Origin: a virus
DNA: 64,000 nt
Reading direction: 5' to 3' (one strand)
Virus record (IMG/VR): IMGVR_UViG_3300025154_000076
Coordinates: 1 to 64,000 of that record
Shown here: positions 51,705 to 59,098 of the stretch, one piece after another
Layout of the letters: every line of letters begins with the position of its first letter
Position numbering within the stretch: position 1 is the first letter of the stretch
Notes under the pieces: generated by a model
What the model saw: the letters and a program-made list of their open reading frames with translations, nothing else
What the model was told of the DNA's origin: nothing
Databases searched by the model: none
Position numbers and translations under genes: made by a program

Positions 51705-52235
51705 CTAAGCACCTGCCGTTGTTGTTGTGGTGGTGGTTGAAGTTGTTGTTGTTGTAGTGGTGGTTGTAGATGTAGTAGTTACATCACCAGACAATACCGT
51801 TAACTCTAACAACGAATGATTAACCTTATACCTTCTTTTCACTGACTTAATACCAGGTCTTTCGTCATATTCAACATATGATTTCAGTGCATTGTCAGGG
51901 TCAGCCCAGGCAATGATAAAATTATCCTGTTGAACAACCAATGTTTTCACATAAGCTTTACCCTTTCTTTCCAAAAGGTTCATTGACATAACCTCTCCTT
52001 TGTCGGTATTTGACATATATCCGCTTGCCCCTGCTACCGCAGCATAGGTATCATCGAGCAGATAACTATCTACATGGTTTAAATCCCTATACCAGATAAG
52101 GCAGTCGGCCCCTGATGCTTGGGTTTCACATGAGATGATCCTTCCTGAATTTAAAACCCTTGTTTCCGAACCATCGCCAAAGGTCTTTCCATTCTTTTCT
52201 TTAACTGTTGCTTGAAATAAATTTTGTGCAGCCAT
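51705..52235 (-). CDS. Virion surface-like protein with poly-Thr tail
   Basis: A 176-aa protein, the first gene of the late operon. The first ~148 residues look like a compact beta domain (GRIISCETQASGADCLIWYRDL, VVQQDNFIIAWADP; key parts only). The last ~27 residues are nearly all Thr with two Ser, ending AGA. The position, strong promoter and terminator suggest an abundant protein, perhaps a capsid decoration. The tail resembles that of the fibre at 35721. Mucin-like tails of this kind are good candidates for O-glycosylation by the next genes. Confidence 0.55.
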   Translation of the reverse strand: MAAQNLFQATVKEKNGKTFGDGSETRVLNSGRIISCETQASGADCLIWYRDLNHVDSYLLDDTYAAVAGASGYMSNTDKGEVMSMNLLERKGKAYVKTLVVQQDNFIIAWADPDNALKSYVEYDERPGIKSVKRRYKVNHSLLELTVLSGDVTTTSTTTTTTTTTSTTTTTTTAGA

Positions 52236-52262
52236 CTTTAATTACTTTAAATTAATACTATT

Positions 52263-52270
52263 CAAATATA
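52263..52270 (-). promoter_or_regulatory. Putative late-operon promoter
   Basis: On the minus strand TATATTTG (complement of 52263-52270) fits the Bacteroidota -7 box TAnnTTTG, 27 bases before the start codon at 52235. The -33 region has no perfect TTG at the usual spacing; the nearest is only 12 bases away. A copy of the dispersed word (52293-52303) lies in the -33 area, so a phage activator could bind there. Confidence 0.45.
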
Positions 52271-52359
52271 ACATTAATTTTTCAATGTTTGAAACCCCTT
52301 ATTTTCCCATTCTTTTTTGTATATTGCACCTGAATTTCTCGACTAATTTTTTTATGTTA

Positions 52360-52396
52360 AATCCCTGCCATAAACTTTTGGTGGGGATTTTTTTTG
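52360..52396 (+). terminator. Intrinsic terminator in the control region
   Basis: The stem 52360-52370 with 52379-52389 (9 of 11 positions) is followed by a T run at 52388-52395, on the plus strand. No plus-strand gene ends before it, so it may stop transcription that enters this region, or act in a short leader RNA. Confidence 0.55.
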
Positions 52397-52423
52397 TTAT
52401 TTGTTTTTTTTGACTTATTTTTG
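52393..52423 (+). promoter_or_regulatory. Promoter for the plus-strand replication operon
   Basis: TTTG (52393-52396) and TATTTTTG (52416-52423), 19 bases apart, match the Bacteroidota consensus TTTG-N19..21-TAnnTTTG closely. Transcription would start near 52430, run through an inverted repeat and a second terminator (52521-52558), and reach the regulator gene at 52579. Confidence 0.6.
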
Positions 52424-52426
52424 AAG

Positions 52427-52511
52427 CAAATAATTATTTGAGCAATGCATAAATCACAAAACATAAATCACACATTAAAGACACGTTCTTTGTCATTTGC
52501 TCAAATAATTA
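52427..52511. repeat. Inverted repeat in the control region, operator-like
   Basis: A 15-bp sequence at 52431-52445 is repeated exactly in inverse orientation at 52497-52511. The left copy also lies in a perfect 14-bp palindrome (52427-52440). Between the arms, ATAAATCACA recurs as a direct repeat. The position just downstream of the promoter suggests a repressor operator, perhaps for the wHTH protein encoded next. Confidence 0.6.
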
Positions 52512-52520
52512 AAGAACTAC

Positions 52521-52558
52521 AACCCCTTGAACATACAACTAATGTTCAGGGGTTTTTT
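52521..52558 (+). terminator. Leader terminator / attenuator before the regulator gene
   Basis: A near-perfect 13-bp stem (52521-52534 with 52542-52554, 7-nt loop) is followed by a T run. It lies between the promoter and the start codon at 52579, so it would cut most transcripts short unless antitermination occurs. Confidence 0.75.
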
Positions 52559-52578
52559 GTTTTCACAAATAGTTGTCT

Positions 52579-53385
52579 ATGAAAGAGATACCAAACATAG
52601 CAACATTAAGAATAGATGTTAAAGAATTTAACAGGCATGATAGCACCAAAAGAAATGCTATAATCTACTACTACTACCTAATGTCCTTATATCGGAAATC
52701 AATAATCTACAACTGGTCATACAAAAGGCTTTCCGAAATAACAGGTTTACACCGGACAACCATAAGCGGATACATAAAATTTTTAAAACGATATAATTTT
52801 ATAGAACAACAAGGCAATCATCTTGTGCTTAAAATAAGGCGAGATGAATATGCTAAAACTAAAGTAAAGAAAGGATTATCATGGAAGGAATTTAAAGAAC
52901 TATTTAGTATTAAGCTGTTAAAGATTAATATACAACAGCAAGAGTTTATTATTAGAATGAAAAGAATTTATCAAAAGAAAAATTCATTTGTAAGTCGAAA
53001 AGAATACAAAGCATTCTTGAAATTTTACAAAAAAAATAAAAAGAAAATTAAATTAGAAGATAAATCGAATTCTGTAATAACTCATTCAACACGATCATTA
53101 GCAAAATTGTTTAAACTCTCCGCTTCAACAGTAGGTGTATTATTAAAACAATGGAAAAAAGCAAAAAAAATAGATTATAAAGAAGAATTATCATTAATTA
53201 AAGAAAATTGTTCTTATGATGAATATAGATTAATGTTAAGTTCATTTAATAAGAATCAACTTTCTTTCTTTCCTGTATATAATGATTATTCTATATTCTT
53301 ACATAAGGGTATATCTATTTCCTTGCTTAACACATATGGAGAGAATATAAGTATGTACAAAAAACCGACACGACATGTAAAATGA
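52579..53385 (+). CDS. Two-winged-helix DNA-binding protein, regulator or initiator
   Basis: A 268-aa protein. I use ATG 52579; an in-frame TTG at 52573 is possible. The first helix-turn-helix is SYKRLSEITGLHRTTISGYIKFLKRY (about residues 47-72) with a wing after it. A second, STRSLAKLFKLSASTVGVLLKQWKK, lies near residue 180. Two winged helices in one chain are usual for replication initiators and for some phage regulators. It heads the plus-strand replication operon behind an operator-like repeat and an attenuator. It has no copy of the dispersed word. Confidence 0.6.
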   Translation: MKEIPNIATLRIDVKEFNRHDSTKRNAIIYYYYLMSLYRKSIIYNWSYKRLSEITGLHRTTISGYIKFLKRYNFIEQQGNHLVLKIRRDEYAKTKVKKGLSWKEFKELFSIKLLKINIQQQEFIIRMKRIYQKKNSFVSRKEYKAFLKFYKKNKKKIKLEDKSNSVITHSTRSLAKLFKLSASTVGVLLKQWKKAKKIDYKEELSLIKENCSYDEYRLMLSSFNKNQLSFFPVYNDYSIFLHKGISISLLNTYGENISMYKKPTRHVK

Positions 53386-53927
53386 ACAATCAGGATAATT
53401 TTTTAAGAATTTTCACTGACGGATCTTGTTTAACAAATCCGGGCAGAGGAGGATGGGCATTTGTTGTTCTGACAAAAGACTATGATCTCCTGGATAATGG
53501 GTCAGGAAATGTTTATTACACTACCAATAACCGTATGGAATTAACAGCAGTGATTAAGGGTATTCAATTTTGTATCCACAATTATCCTGAATACAAAAGA
53601 TATATTATTTATTCCGACAGCACCTACGTTGTGGATGGCATTGAGGGGTGGATGAAAGGATGGGCTGAGAAAAAATGGAATGGTGTTAAAAACACAGATT
53701 TGTGGAAACAGGTACACAGGCTCAAATTTGTGGATAACCTAAACATCAGGGCAAAACATGTAAGAGGGCATAGTGGTAATATACACAATGAGATGGCTGA
53801 TGAATTAGCCGGAATAGCAGCAAGAAGGGAAATGCCTAATCTTCCAAGACTAACCCCTTTAGAGGAGAGAATGGCAATGGATGAAAGTAGGAATTTGGAT
53901 ATGGAATTCATGAGAAGATTGTTATGA
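53382..53927 (+). CDS. rnhA: Ribonuclease HI
   Basis: A 181-aa enzyme that removes RNA from RNA-DNA hybrids, for example primers or origin transcripts. The four catalytic acids are present: Asp13 (IFTDGSCLTNPG), Glu53 (NNRMELTAV), Asp79 (IYSDSTYVV) and Asp140 (NEMADELAG), with His130 in VRGHSGN. The basic loop WMKGWAEKKW is also typical. About 30 extra residues at the C-terminus have no clear role. Start overlaps the regulator's stop (ATGA). Confidence 0.93.
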   Translation: MNNQDNFLRIFTDGSCLTNPGRGGWAFVVLTKDYDLLDNGSGNVYYTTNNRMELTAVIKGIQFCIHNYPEYKRYIIYSDSTYVVDGIEGWMKGWAEKKWNGVKNTDLWKQVHRLKFVDNLNIRAKHVRGHSGNIHNEMADELAGIAARREMPNLPRLTPLEERMAMDESRNLDMEFMRRLL

Positions 53928-53956
53928 TTTAACCCTTTCTTTTCGTATTTTTAAAG

Positions 53957-54208
53957 ATGAATAACCTTAATCTTTTTACTATGTTTATCACTAATAATTG
54001 GATTGAAGAACACTATCCACTAATCGAGGAATCCCTCCTTACAGCACTCAAACAAAACCCTGACATTCCCACAGACAAGATTTCTTTTCGCAAAAACGTA
54101 AAGACAGCTCGATTTGTCTATAATGAGGGGGTTGAACATGAGGATGAAAAGACCCTTTTAATTTTTAGTCTTGACAAATATCCTGTAAGGCTTGTGGATT
54201 CTAATTGA
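53957..54208 (+). CDS. Small protein, unknown
   Basis: An 83-aa alpha/beta protein (MNNLNLFTMFITNNWIEEHYPLIEESL...), 29 bases after rnhA. The end TLLIFSLDKYPVRLVDSN looks like two strands. No family recognised. A strong terminator follows, so it closes the regulator-rnhA operon. Confidence 0.5.
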   Translation: MNNLNLFTMFITNNWIEEHYPLIEESLLTALKQNPDIPTDKISFRKNVKTARFVYNEGVEHEDEKTLLIFSLDKYPVRLVDSN

Positions 54209-54221
54209 CACAGCTATAAAG

Positions 54222-54318
54222 CGGAATGTTGAAAATGTAGTTTTTCATAGCATTGGTTAATAACAATGTGATTTTTGTTAATAAATAGATTTTCACCTCA
54301 ACATTCCGTTTTTTTTTT
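54222..54318 (+). terminator. Terminator with long structured loop
   Basis: The arms 54222-54232 and 54298-54308 pair perfectly over 11 bp and are followed by a run of 10 T. The loop of 65 nt is long for a terminator and holds weaker internal repeats around TTAATAACAA. It may be a small RNA as well as a terminator. The rest of the gap to 54401 is very AT-rich with no gene. Confidence 0.65.
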
Positions 54319-54401
54319 TAACTTTTTTGATAAAACATTTGGAAATTAATAATTTTTACCATTACTTAGCATCTTTAAATATTAATTAATCAATTTAAAC
54401 T

Positions 54402-54587
54402 ATGGCAAAAAAGAAAGATAAGTTAGCAGAGGGCAGGTCAACATCATTTGATCCAGACCTGTTAATAAAGATTGAGCAACAGGCTAAAGAAGAAGGAAGG
54501 ACATTTAGTGGGATGGTAAACTTTATGGCATTAAAATATTTGAAAGATATATTTTCGGAAAAACAAAATCAAAATAAAGGGATGTAA
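54402..54587 (+). CDS. Ribbon-helix-helix-like small DNA-binding protein
   Basis: A 61-aa protein with a basic tail, then [36 protein letters not shown]. This is a strand, a helix, a turn with Gly-Arg-Thr and a second helix, as in Arc/CopG-type repressors. These bind DNA as dimers through the strand. It lies alone between a terminator and the next gene, suggesting its own promoter in the AT-rich stretch upstream. Confidence 0.6.
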   Translation: MAKKKDKLAEGRSTSFDPDLLIKIEQQAKEEGRTFSGMVNFMALKYLKDIFSEKQNQNKGM

Positions 54588-54613
54588 AAATTAAGGATAA
54601 AACGAAAAATAAA

Positions 54614-55042
54614 ATGGAAACAGGAATTGAACAACTTTTAGGCAAGACATTAACTGCCGTAGTAAAAAACAAAGACAATGATGAAATCATTTTCACTGTT
54701 GATGATGGAACTGAATACAAAATGTATCATAGCCAAGATTGTTGCGAAAGTGTATTAATAGATGATATCAATGGTGACTTAAATGATTTAGTGGGTAGCC
54801 CTATTTTGGTTGCAGAAGAAAATAGTTCAAGTGAACATACGCCTGAACAATTAGCTGAAAAGGAAAAAGAAAAGCAAGAGAAAGGCGATGACTATGATAA
54901 TTATGAAGAAAGTTTCACTTGGACATTCTACAAATTAGCAACCATAAAAGGATACGTTGACATTCGTTGGTACGGTTCATCAAACGGCTATTATTCGGAG
55001 GGTGTAGATTTCATAAAAATTGGTTCGGAGAACGATTGGTAG
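54614..55042 (+). CDS. DUF7448-like protein
   Basis: A 142-aa protein. The order [16 protein letters not shown], then [23 protein letters not shown], then [14 protein letters not shown], then [32 protein letters not shown] fits the small phage/plasmid family DUF7448 as I remember it; its function is unknown. The acidic linker ([18 protein letters not shown]) is an insertion. The ORF is followed within 10 bases by copy B of the 38-bp element, as the small ORF at 1750 is by copy A. Confidence 0.6.
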   Translation: METGIEQLLGKTLTAVVKNKDNDEIIFTVDDGTEYKMYHSQDCCESVLIDDINGDLNDLVGSPILVAEENSSSEHTPEQLAEKEKEKQEKGDDYDNYEESFTWTFYKLATIKGYVDIRWYGSSNGYYSEGVDFIKIGSENDW

Positions 55043-55051
55043 CTATTGACT

Positions 55052-55089
55052 GTAACTATGTTATAATGTCAGGTCAAAAAATTGCACCA
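55052..55089 (+). repeat. 38-bp element, copy B
   Basis: This is the partner of 1976-2013: TAACT, three variable bases, TTATAATGTCA, two variable, TCAAAAAATTG, one variable, ACCA. It lies 10 bases after the 54614 gene. Just before it TTGAC can pair with GTCAA inside it. It is 53 kb from copy A in the same orientation. Confidence 0.5.
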
Positions 55090-55102
55090 AAAATTAATTC
55101 AA

Positions 55103-55126
55103 AATAAAGGGTTATAACCCATTATT
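55103..55126. repeat. Palindrome of two dispersed words
   Basis: Two copies of the dispersed word face each other with only two bases between (55103-55113 and 55116-55126), forming an almost perfect 24-bp palindrome. There is no T run on the plus side, so it may bind a dimeric protein rather than act as a terminator. Confidence 0.7.
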
Positions 55127-55145
55127 CACATTAAAAACACATACC

Positions 55146-55352
55146 ATGAAAAACAAAATGAAAACAAAACAAGAACTTGGAAAAATATCATATTTTCTAA
55201 GAGGTGTAAGAAAACAAAGTGGTGGCCAGTCAGGAACAAGAAAATCCATAAGAAGGGTTTCCGGTATTCAGAGTTCACTTCCTTCATCCACTAAAATTGG
55301 TGGAGGTGATGCATACAGAATAAGAAATATCAGAATGACACAAAATAAATAA
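55146..55352 (+). CDS. Small basic protein, unknown
   Basis: A 68-aa protein rich in Arg, Lys, Ser and Gly (FLRGVRKQSGGQSGTRKSIRRVSG). It is strongly basic and probably disordered, which would suit nucleic-acid binding. It starts 19 bases after the motif palindrome and stops just before the tRNA-like structure at 55356. No family recognised. Confidence 0.45.
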   Translation: MKNKMKTKQELGKISYFLRGVRKQSGGQSGTRKSIRRVSGIQSSLPSSTKIGGGDAYRIRNIRMTQNK

Positions 55353-55355
55353 CAA

Positions 55356-55448
55356 CAAGTGTGGGCATGACTACAAATAAACAAAAGCTGGTTGGTTCCA
55401 AATTTCGGAGCAATTCGGAGGTCTTGGTTCGATTCTCGCCCACACTTG
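55356..55448 (+). ncRNA. tRNA-like structure or decayed tRNA
   Basis: An exact 11-bp closing stem (55356-55366 with 55438-55448) encloses a part containing GGTTCGATTCT, which matches the T-loop consensus TTCRANY. A possible 5-bp anticodon stem (GTTCC with GGAGC) has a 7-nt loop, but position 33 is A instead of T. The T stem pairs poorly and no normal D-arm is seen. I therefore do not call a functional tRNA. It could be a relic, a tRNA-mimicking RNA or a cassette-end structure. Confidence 0.35.
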
Positions 55449-55492
55449 TATCTTCTCAAAATAAAGGGTTCGATTTATTAACAATTAAATAT

Positions 55493-56023
55493 ATGAAAAC
55501 TATGAAACTATTAGCAGACATCCTTGATGAACTAACACCTAATGAATTTTTTATCCTTGTCTTTGTGGCAAGAGAAGCAACAAATGGTATAACCTATTTT
55601 TCAATGAGTGAAGCACAGAAAGTTTCAAAAATTGATGATGTAGAAGAAATAAAAAGATGTATTGATAGGCTTATTGAACTTGAGTTTGTTGAATTCAGAG
55701 ATGTGGAGGGTCAATACATTAAAATTAAAGTGATCAATAAAAAAATTAAACCTTCCAATTTAAGGCATAAACCCTTTATTCCCCCAACGTTTGAGGAGAT
55801 AAAAGCATACCTTGAAATGGTTAAGGTGAGAAATGGGTATGATATTCCACCGGAAAGGGTTTATGAATACTATGGTGATAGTAATTGGATAGACAGCCAG
55901 GGTAATCCTGTAAAAAATTGGAAAGCCAAAATATTGAACAATTGGCTTAAGCCACAGTATAAGGTTAATACCAAAAATAATAATGCTAAAGATAACACCT
56001 ACAAACAGTGGGGCAAAGCCTAA
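55493..56023 (+). CDS. Helicase-loader / replication accessory protein
   Basis: A 176-aa protein. I start it at ATG 55493 (MKTMKLLADILDELTPNEFF); the longer ORF from 55361 runs through the tRNA-like structure and is unlikely. The N-terminal part is winged-helix-like. The C-terminal part FIPPTFEEIKAYLEM, then WIDSQGNPVKNWKAKILNNW, matches the tail of phage replication proteins that load DnaB (P..eEv.aY...W.d..G.pvkNWKa.l..W). DnaB itself is encoded two genes on, which supports this role. Confidence 0.7.
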   Translation: MKTMKLLADILDELTPNEFFILVFVAREATNGITYFSMSEAQKVSKIDDVEEIKRCIDRLIELEFVEFRDVEGQYIKIKVINKKIKPSNLRHKPFIPPTFEEIKAYLEMVKVRNGYDIPPERVYEYYGDSNWIDSQGNPVKNWKAKILNNWLKPQYKVNTKNNNAKDNTYKQWGKA

Positions 56024-56053
56024 ATAAAGGGTTCAAACTAAAATTTTACAACC

Positions 56054-56194
56054 ATGTTTAAATTAGCTAAAATACTTAATTACATATCCGAAAACAGGGA
56101 TTGTGTTTACATTTTAATATTTGCCTTATTGGCTGTAATAGCTATTATTGCTGTTGTTTTTTATTCTATAAGTTATGGTACAAACCCCTTATAA
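56054..56194 (+). CDS. 46-aa single-pass membrane protein
   Basis: A short ORF from ATG 56054. It has a polar N-terminus with one Cys (YISENRDCVY), one membrane helix (ILIFALLAVIAIIAVVFYSI) and a short tail. Its end overlaps the start of the zinc-ribbon gene by 20 bases. The helix is convincing; the role is unknown. Confidence 0.45.
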   Translation: MFKLAKILNYISENRDCVYILIFALLAVIAIIAVVFYSISYGTNPL

Positions 56195-56504
56195 ATGGAA
56201 TAAATACATAGCCAATAAGGGCAAATGTGATTTCTGTGGGGTAAAGAGGGATTATTATAACTGCCGGATAACAACAGATGGGTTTCTTGCTTGTCGCACC
56301 TGTTATAATAATAAAGGGTCAAAAACAGTGGAGGAGTTCAGGGAATATATAAGGGGTTGCATCCGCAAACTTAAAAACAGGAGGATGCCACCGGAATACA
56401 GGATAGCCTCACGCTATGGAGCTGCAACACATAACCATTATTTTCTATTCTCTTTTGAAAGAAAACTAAAAAAAGCAAAAGAAAAACTCAGGAACAAAAA
56501 ATGA
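56175..56504 (+). CDS. Zinc-ribbon protein
   Basis: A 109-aa protein with two CxxC pairs (CDFCG and CRTC, about 25 residues apart) holding one zinc, and a basic C-terminal half (ERKLKKAKEKLRNKK). It overlaps dnaB by 4 bases, so it may work with the helicase, perhaps as a primase-like or DNA-binding partner. No primase motifs are visible. Confidence 0.6.
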   Translation: MVQTPYKWNKYIANKGKCDFCGVKRDYYNCRITTDGFLACRTCYNNKGSKTVEEFREYIRGCIRKLKNRRMPPEYRIASRYGAATHNHYFLFSFERKLKKAKEKLRNKK

Positions 56505-57967
56505 AACAGGATTTACTCTCTATATTGGATTATGACAAGATACCTCCACAGGATATTGCAATGGAAGAAGCAGTGATTGGTGGGATATTAATAGAATCAT
56601 TAGCATTTGATTTAGTGGTAGATATTTTAACCCCTGATTCATTTTATAAAGAAACCCATAAATTCATATATCAGACTATATTCAACCTCAACAAAAAAAA
56701 CAAAGAGATTGATATTCTAACGGTAAAAGATGAACTTCAAAATAATGGGTTATTAGAAAAGATTGGTGGGGCATACTACCTAACTACCTTAACACAAAGA
56801 ACATCATCTATTGCCTCCATACAGGAATGGGCATTAAGGATAAAAGAAAAATACATACGAAGATTATTAATACAAAAATCAACAGAAACAAGAGATTCAG
56901 CCTATGACGAAAGCAAGGACTTAGAACACACACTTGACATGCTTAATATTACGATTGATACTGTTAATAAAGAAACAACAATCGGAACAGGATTAACCCA
57001 TATATCCAGCATAGCTGTTAAAGCAAGCGAAGATTTAAACCATAAGATTGAAAAAGCCAATAGAGGAGAGGTTCTTGGTGTACCTACCGGACTTACAAAG
57101 CTTGATAGTATGACATTAGGGTGGTTGCCAGGGCTTCTTATTATCATTGCAGCCAGGCCTTCATTGGGTAAAACAGCCTTTATGATTAAATTCGCTAAGA
57201 TAGCAGCTAAAAATGGGTATAAAGTGTTAATCTTCTCTATTGAGATGAATGAAATAAGTTTGGTTCATAGGCTGATTCTTTCTGAAACCACTGTTGACCA
57301 TGAAAAATACAGATCAGGAAAAGGCATAACTGAAGATGAAATGATGCAAATAAAGGGTTCATCAAAAATCATTGCGGATCTGCCTATTTACATTGATGAT
57401 AATCCCTATGCCACAGTATCATATATGCGAAGCCATGCAAGAATAAGAAAGAAAGCAGGGGAATGTGATATGATCATGGTTGACTATTTACAAATTGTAA
57501 CCCCACAAAAAGAAAAAGGCAGATCAAGGGATGAAGAAGTGGGAACCATTACCTCAGGGTTAAAAGCCATTGCCAAAGAACTTAAAGTTCCGGTTATTGC
57601 CCTTGCTCAATTAGGAAGAAAAGTGGAGGACATGAAAGACAATAGACCCAAGCTTTCCACATTAAGAGAATCAGGAAACATAGAGGCTGATGCTGATATG
57701 GTATTGGGAATACACCGACCAAATTATTATGGTGATTTATTTATTGATGAATATGTAGGAGGTAGATCAATAAGTGTATCTGCAATAAATAGGGGACATC
57801 TTATTGTACTTAAACATAGGGATGGGCCTGTGGGATATATCCCATTTTATTATTCCGATAATTTAGCAGTGATAGAAGATGCGGATTATAAAGAAAGGGT
57901 TGCAGTAGATTATGACCCTGATACATATATTAAACCAGTGGGAGATGATGAAGATCTTCCTTTTTAA
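56501..57967 (+). CDS. dnaB: Replicative DNA helicase DnaB
   Basis: A 488-aa helicase that unwinds DNA at the phage fork. The N-terminal domain PPQDIAMEEAVIGGIL is typical. The RecA-like part has Walker A AARPSLGKTAF (217-227), then FSIEMNE, Walker B MIMVDYLQIV and the sensor region VIALAQL...LRESGNIEADAD. The C-terminus is unusual: the last residues VGDDEDLPF match an SSB-type tail, as in the SSB-like protein at 8489. It overlaps the upstream zinc-ribbon gene. Confidence 0.93.
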   Translation: MKQDLLSILDYDKIPPQDIAMEEAVIGGILIESLAFDLVVDILTPDSFYKETHKFIYQTIFNLNKKNKEIDILTVKDELQNNGLLEKIGGAYYLTTLTQRTSSIASIQEWALRIKEKYIRRLLIQKSTETRDSAYDESKDLEHTLDMLNITIDTVNKETTIGTGLTHISSIAVKASEDLNHKIEKANRGEVLGVPTGLTKLDSMTLGWLPGLLIIIAARPSLGKTAFMIKFAKIAAKNGYKVLIFSIEMNEISLVHRLILSETTVDHEKYRSGKGITEDEMMQIKGSSKIIADLPIYIDDNPYATVSYMRSHARIRKKAGECDMIMVDYLQIVTPQKEKGRSRDEEVGTITSGLKAIAKELKVPVIALAQLGRKVEDMKDNRPKLSTLRESGNIEADADMVLGIHRPNYYGDLFIDEYVGGRSISVSAINRGHLIVLKHRDGPVGYIPFYYSDNLAVIEDADYKERVAVDYDPDTYIKPVGDDEDLPF

Positions 57968-57982
57968 ACCCATTATTCAAAC

Positions 57983-58357
57983 ATGATAAATTTTTTACTA
58001 CATAAAGAAAACGCTAAATTCCTAAAGTTCCTGTATGATTGTCCAAAGGATAAATGGTTAACAATAAATAAGGGGTCATACAAACAATGGGATGAAATAA
58101 TTGTTAAGATAATGAATAATGGGTTCTTTAGATTTGAGTGGATTTTTAATTTATCCCCGGAGCAGATGGTGATGATTGCAAAATTCTTCGAGATACCCCT
58201 TCCTGAATGGCATAAGGCAATACATAATGGGAAAATACATAAAGACAAGATGTTTGATGATGACAAAAAAAGACACCTGTATTTAACTATCAAAAAATTC
58301 ATCTTTAAATTTTCTAAGGATAATACACAATTTATAAAAGAATCAGTTAAATTTTAA
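57983..58357 (+). CDS. Small protein downstream of dnaB, unknown
   Basis: A 124-aa helical, Lys- and Phe-rich protein (MINFLLHKENAKFLKFLYDC...). It has two copies or near-copies of the dispersed word inside (58067, 58115) and one just before its start (57967-57977). No family recognised. Position suggests co-transcription with dnaB. Confidence 0.55.
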   Translation: MINFLLHKENAKFLKFLYDCPKDKWLTINKGSYKQWDEIIVKIMNNGFFRFEWIFNLSPEQMVMIAKFFEIPLPEWHKAIHNGKIHKDKMFDDDKKRHLYLTIKKFIFKFSKDNTQFIKESVKF

Positions 58358-58361
58358 AAAC

Positions 58362-58940
58362 ATGGAACAAAAAATCAAACCTGAAGAATTTTTTCTTTAC
58401 AAAGGAAAGACCTATGTAGCCAGGATGGTTACAGACACAAAGGTGGTGGGTGTATTAAGACGATCATCAGAAACAAAAACAGGGTTTATGGAATGTGATA
58501 TTTCAGAAATAGAACGCCCTGTGCAGGTGATATGCAAAATGCTTGCGGTACCTTCAAAGCCAAAGAAAGGAGATATAATCAGGGTATGGGCTAAAGGTTC
58601 TGATATACCCACTATCTCCCGAATGGTAATGCCAATAGAGAATAAGGGGTTTCTCGAAAATCATAAGGTAGAGAGATTGTTGCCTTTCTTTTTCGGATTG
58701 GAACACCGGGAAATACTCGAAGGAAGTTATTTTAGCTTATCACAATTTGCATTATCAGAATCAATGCACAAATGGCTACTTGGAAAACCAACACCTGAAG
58801 GAGCAAAACATCTTAAAGATAATTACATAGTAGAGGTAGAATTTACTAAAGGAATGGTAGTGGTGCATAATGTGGAAGGGGAATCCATTCCTGTGATTAA
58901 AACTAATATCACCGACGGGGAAAATGAATGGTATGTGTAA
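58362..58940 (+). CDS. Protein of unknown function, end of replication operon
   Basis: A 192-aa alpha/beta protein: FLYKGKTYVARMVTDTKVVGVLRR, then PKKGDIIRVWAKGSD, and a C-terminal KGMVVVHNVEGESIPVI. The beta-rich ends look like small barrels. It is 4 bases after the previous gene. The IS element begins about 150 bases downstream. No family recognised. Confidence 0.55.
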   Translation: MEQKIKPEEFFLYKGKTYVARMVTDTKVVGVLRRSSETKTGFMECDISEIERPVQVICKMLAVPSKPKKGDIIRVWAKGSDIPTISRMVMPIENKGFLENHKVERLLPFFFGLEHREILEGSYFSLSQFALSESMHKWLLGKPTPEGAKHLKDNYIVEVEFTKGMVVVHNVEGESIPVIKTNITDGENEWYV

Positions 58941-58996
58941 CGTTTAGTATATGAAAAAAATTTATTTAACAACAAGGGCATATCTCATTCAGTAGA

Positions 58997-59098
58997 ATGG
59001 TTGAAATGCTAAATGAGGAGGCAAAACGTGAAATAACAGCAGAAGAAGCTGGATTATTTTCAAGACCTGAATGTGTTTGTGAACTACCCACACACTAA
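58997..59098 (+). pseudogene. Gene start cut by the IS element
   Basis: An ORF of 33 codons (MVEMLNEEAKREITAEEAGLF ... CVCEL) runs straight into the left end of the IS and stops there in the CCCACACA stem. The Glu/Ala-rich start reads like the beginning of a real helical protein. No continuation is found on the other side of the IS, so the rest may be lost, or the ORF may be fortuitous. Confidence 0.35.

Noticed and set aside
1976-55089. Prophage attL/attR formed by the 38-bp element
   Set aside because: Phage replication genes (dnaB and others) lie outside the interval, and no integrase is present in the window.
55356-55448. Functional tRNA gene
   Set aside because: The D-arm is absent, the T stem pairs poorly and base 33 of the anticodon loop is A. 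Kept only as a tRNA-like structure.
55361-55492. N-terminal extension of the helicase-loader-like protein
   Set aside because: The extension runs through the tRNA-like structure, starts at GTG and lacks protein-like sequence. ATG 55493 has a normal context.
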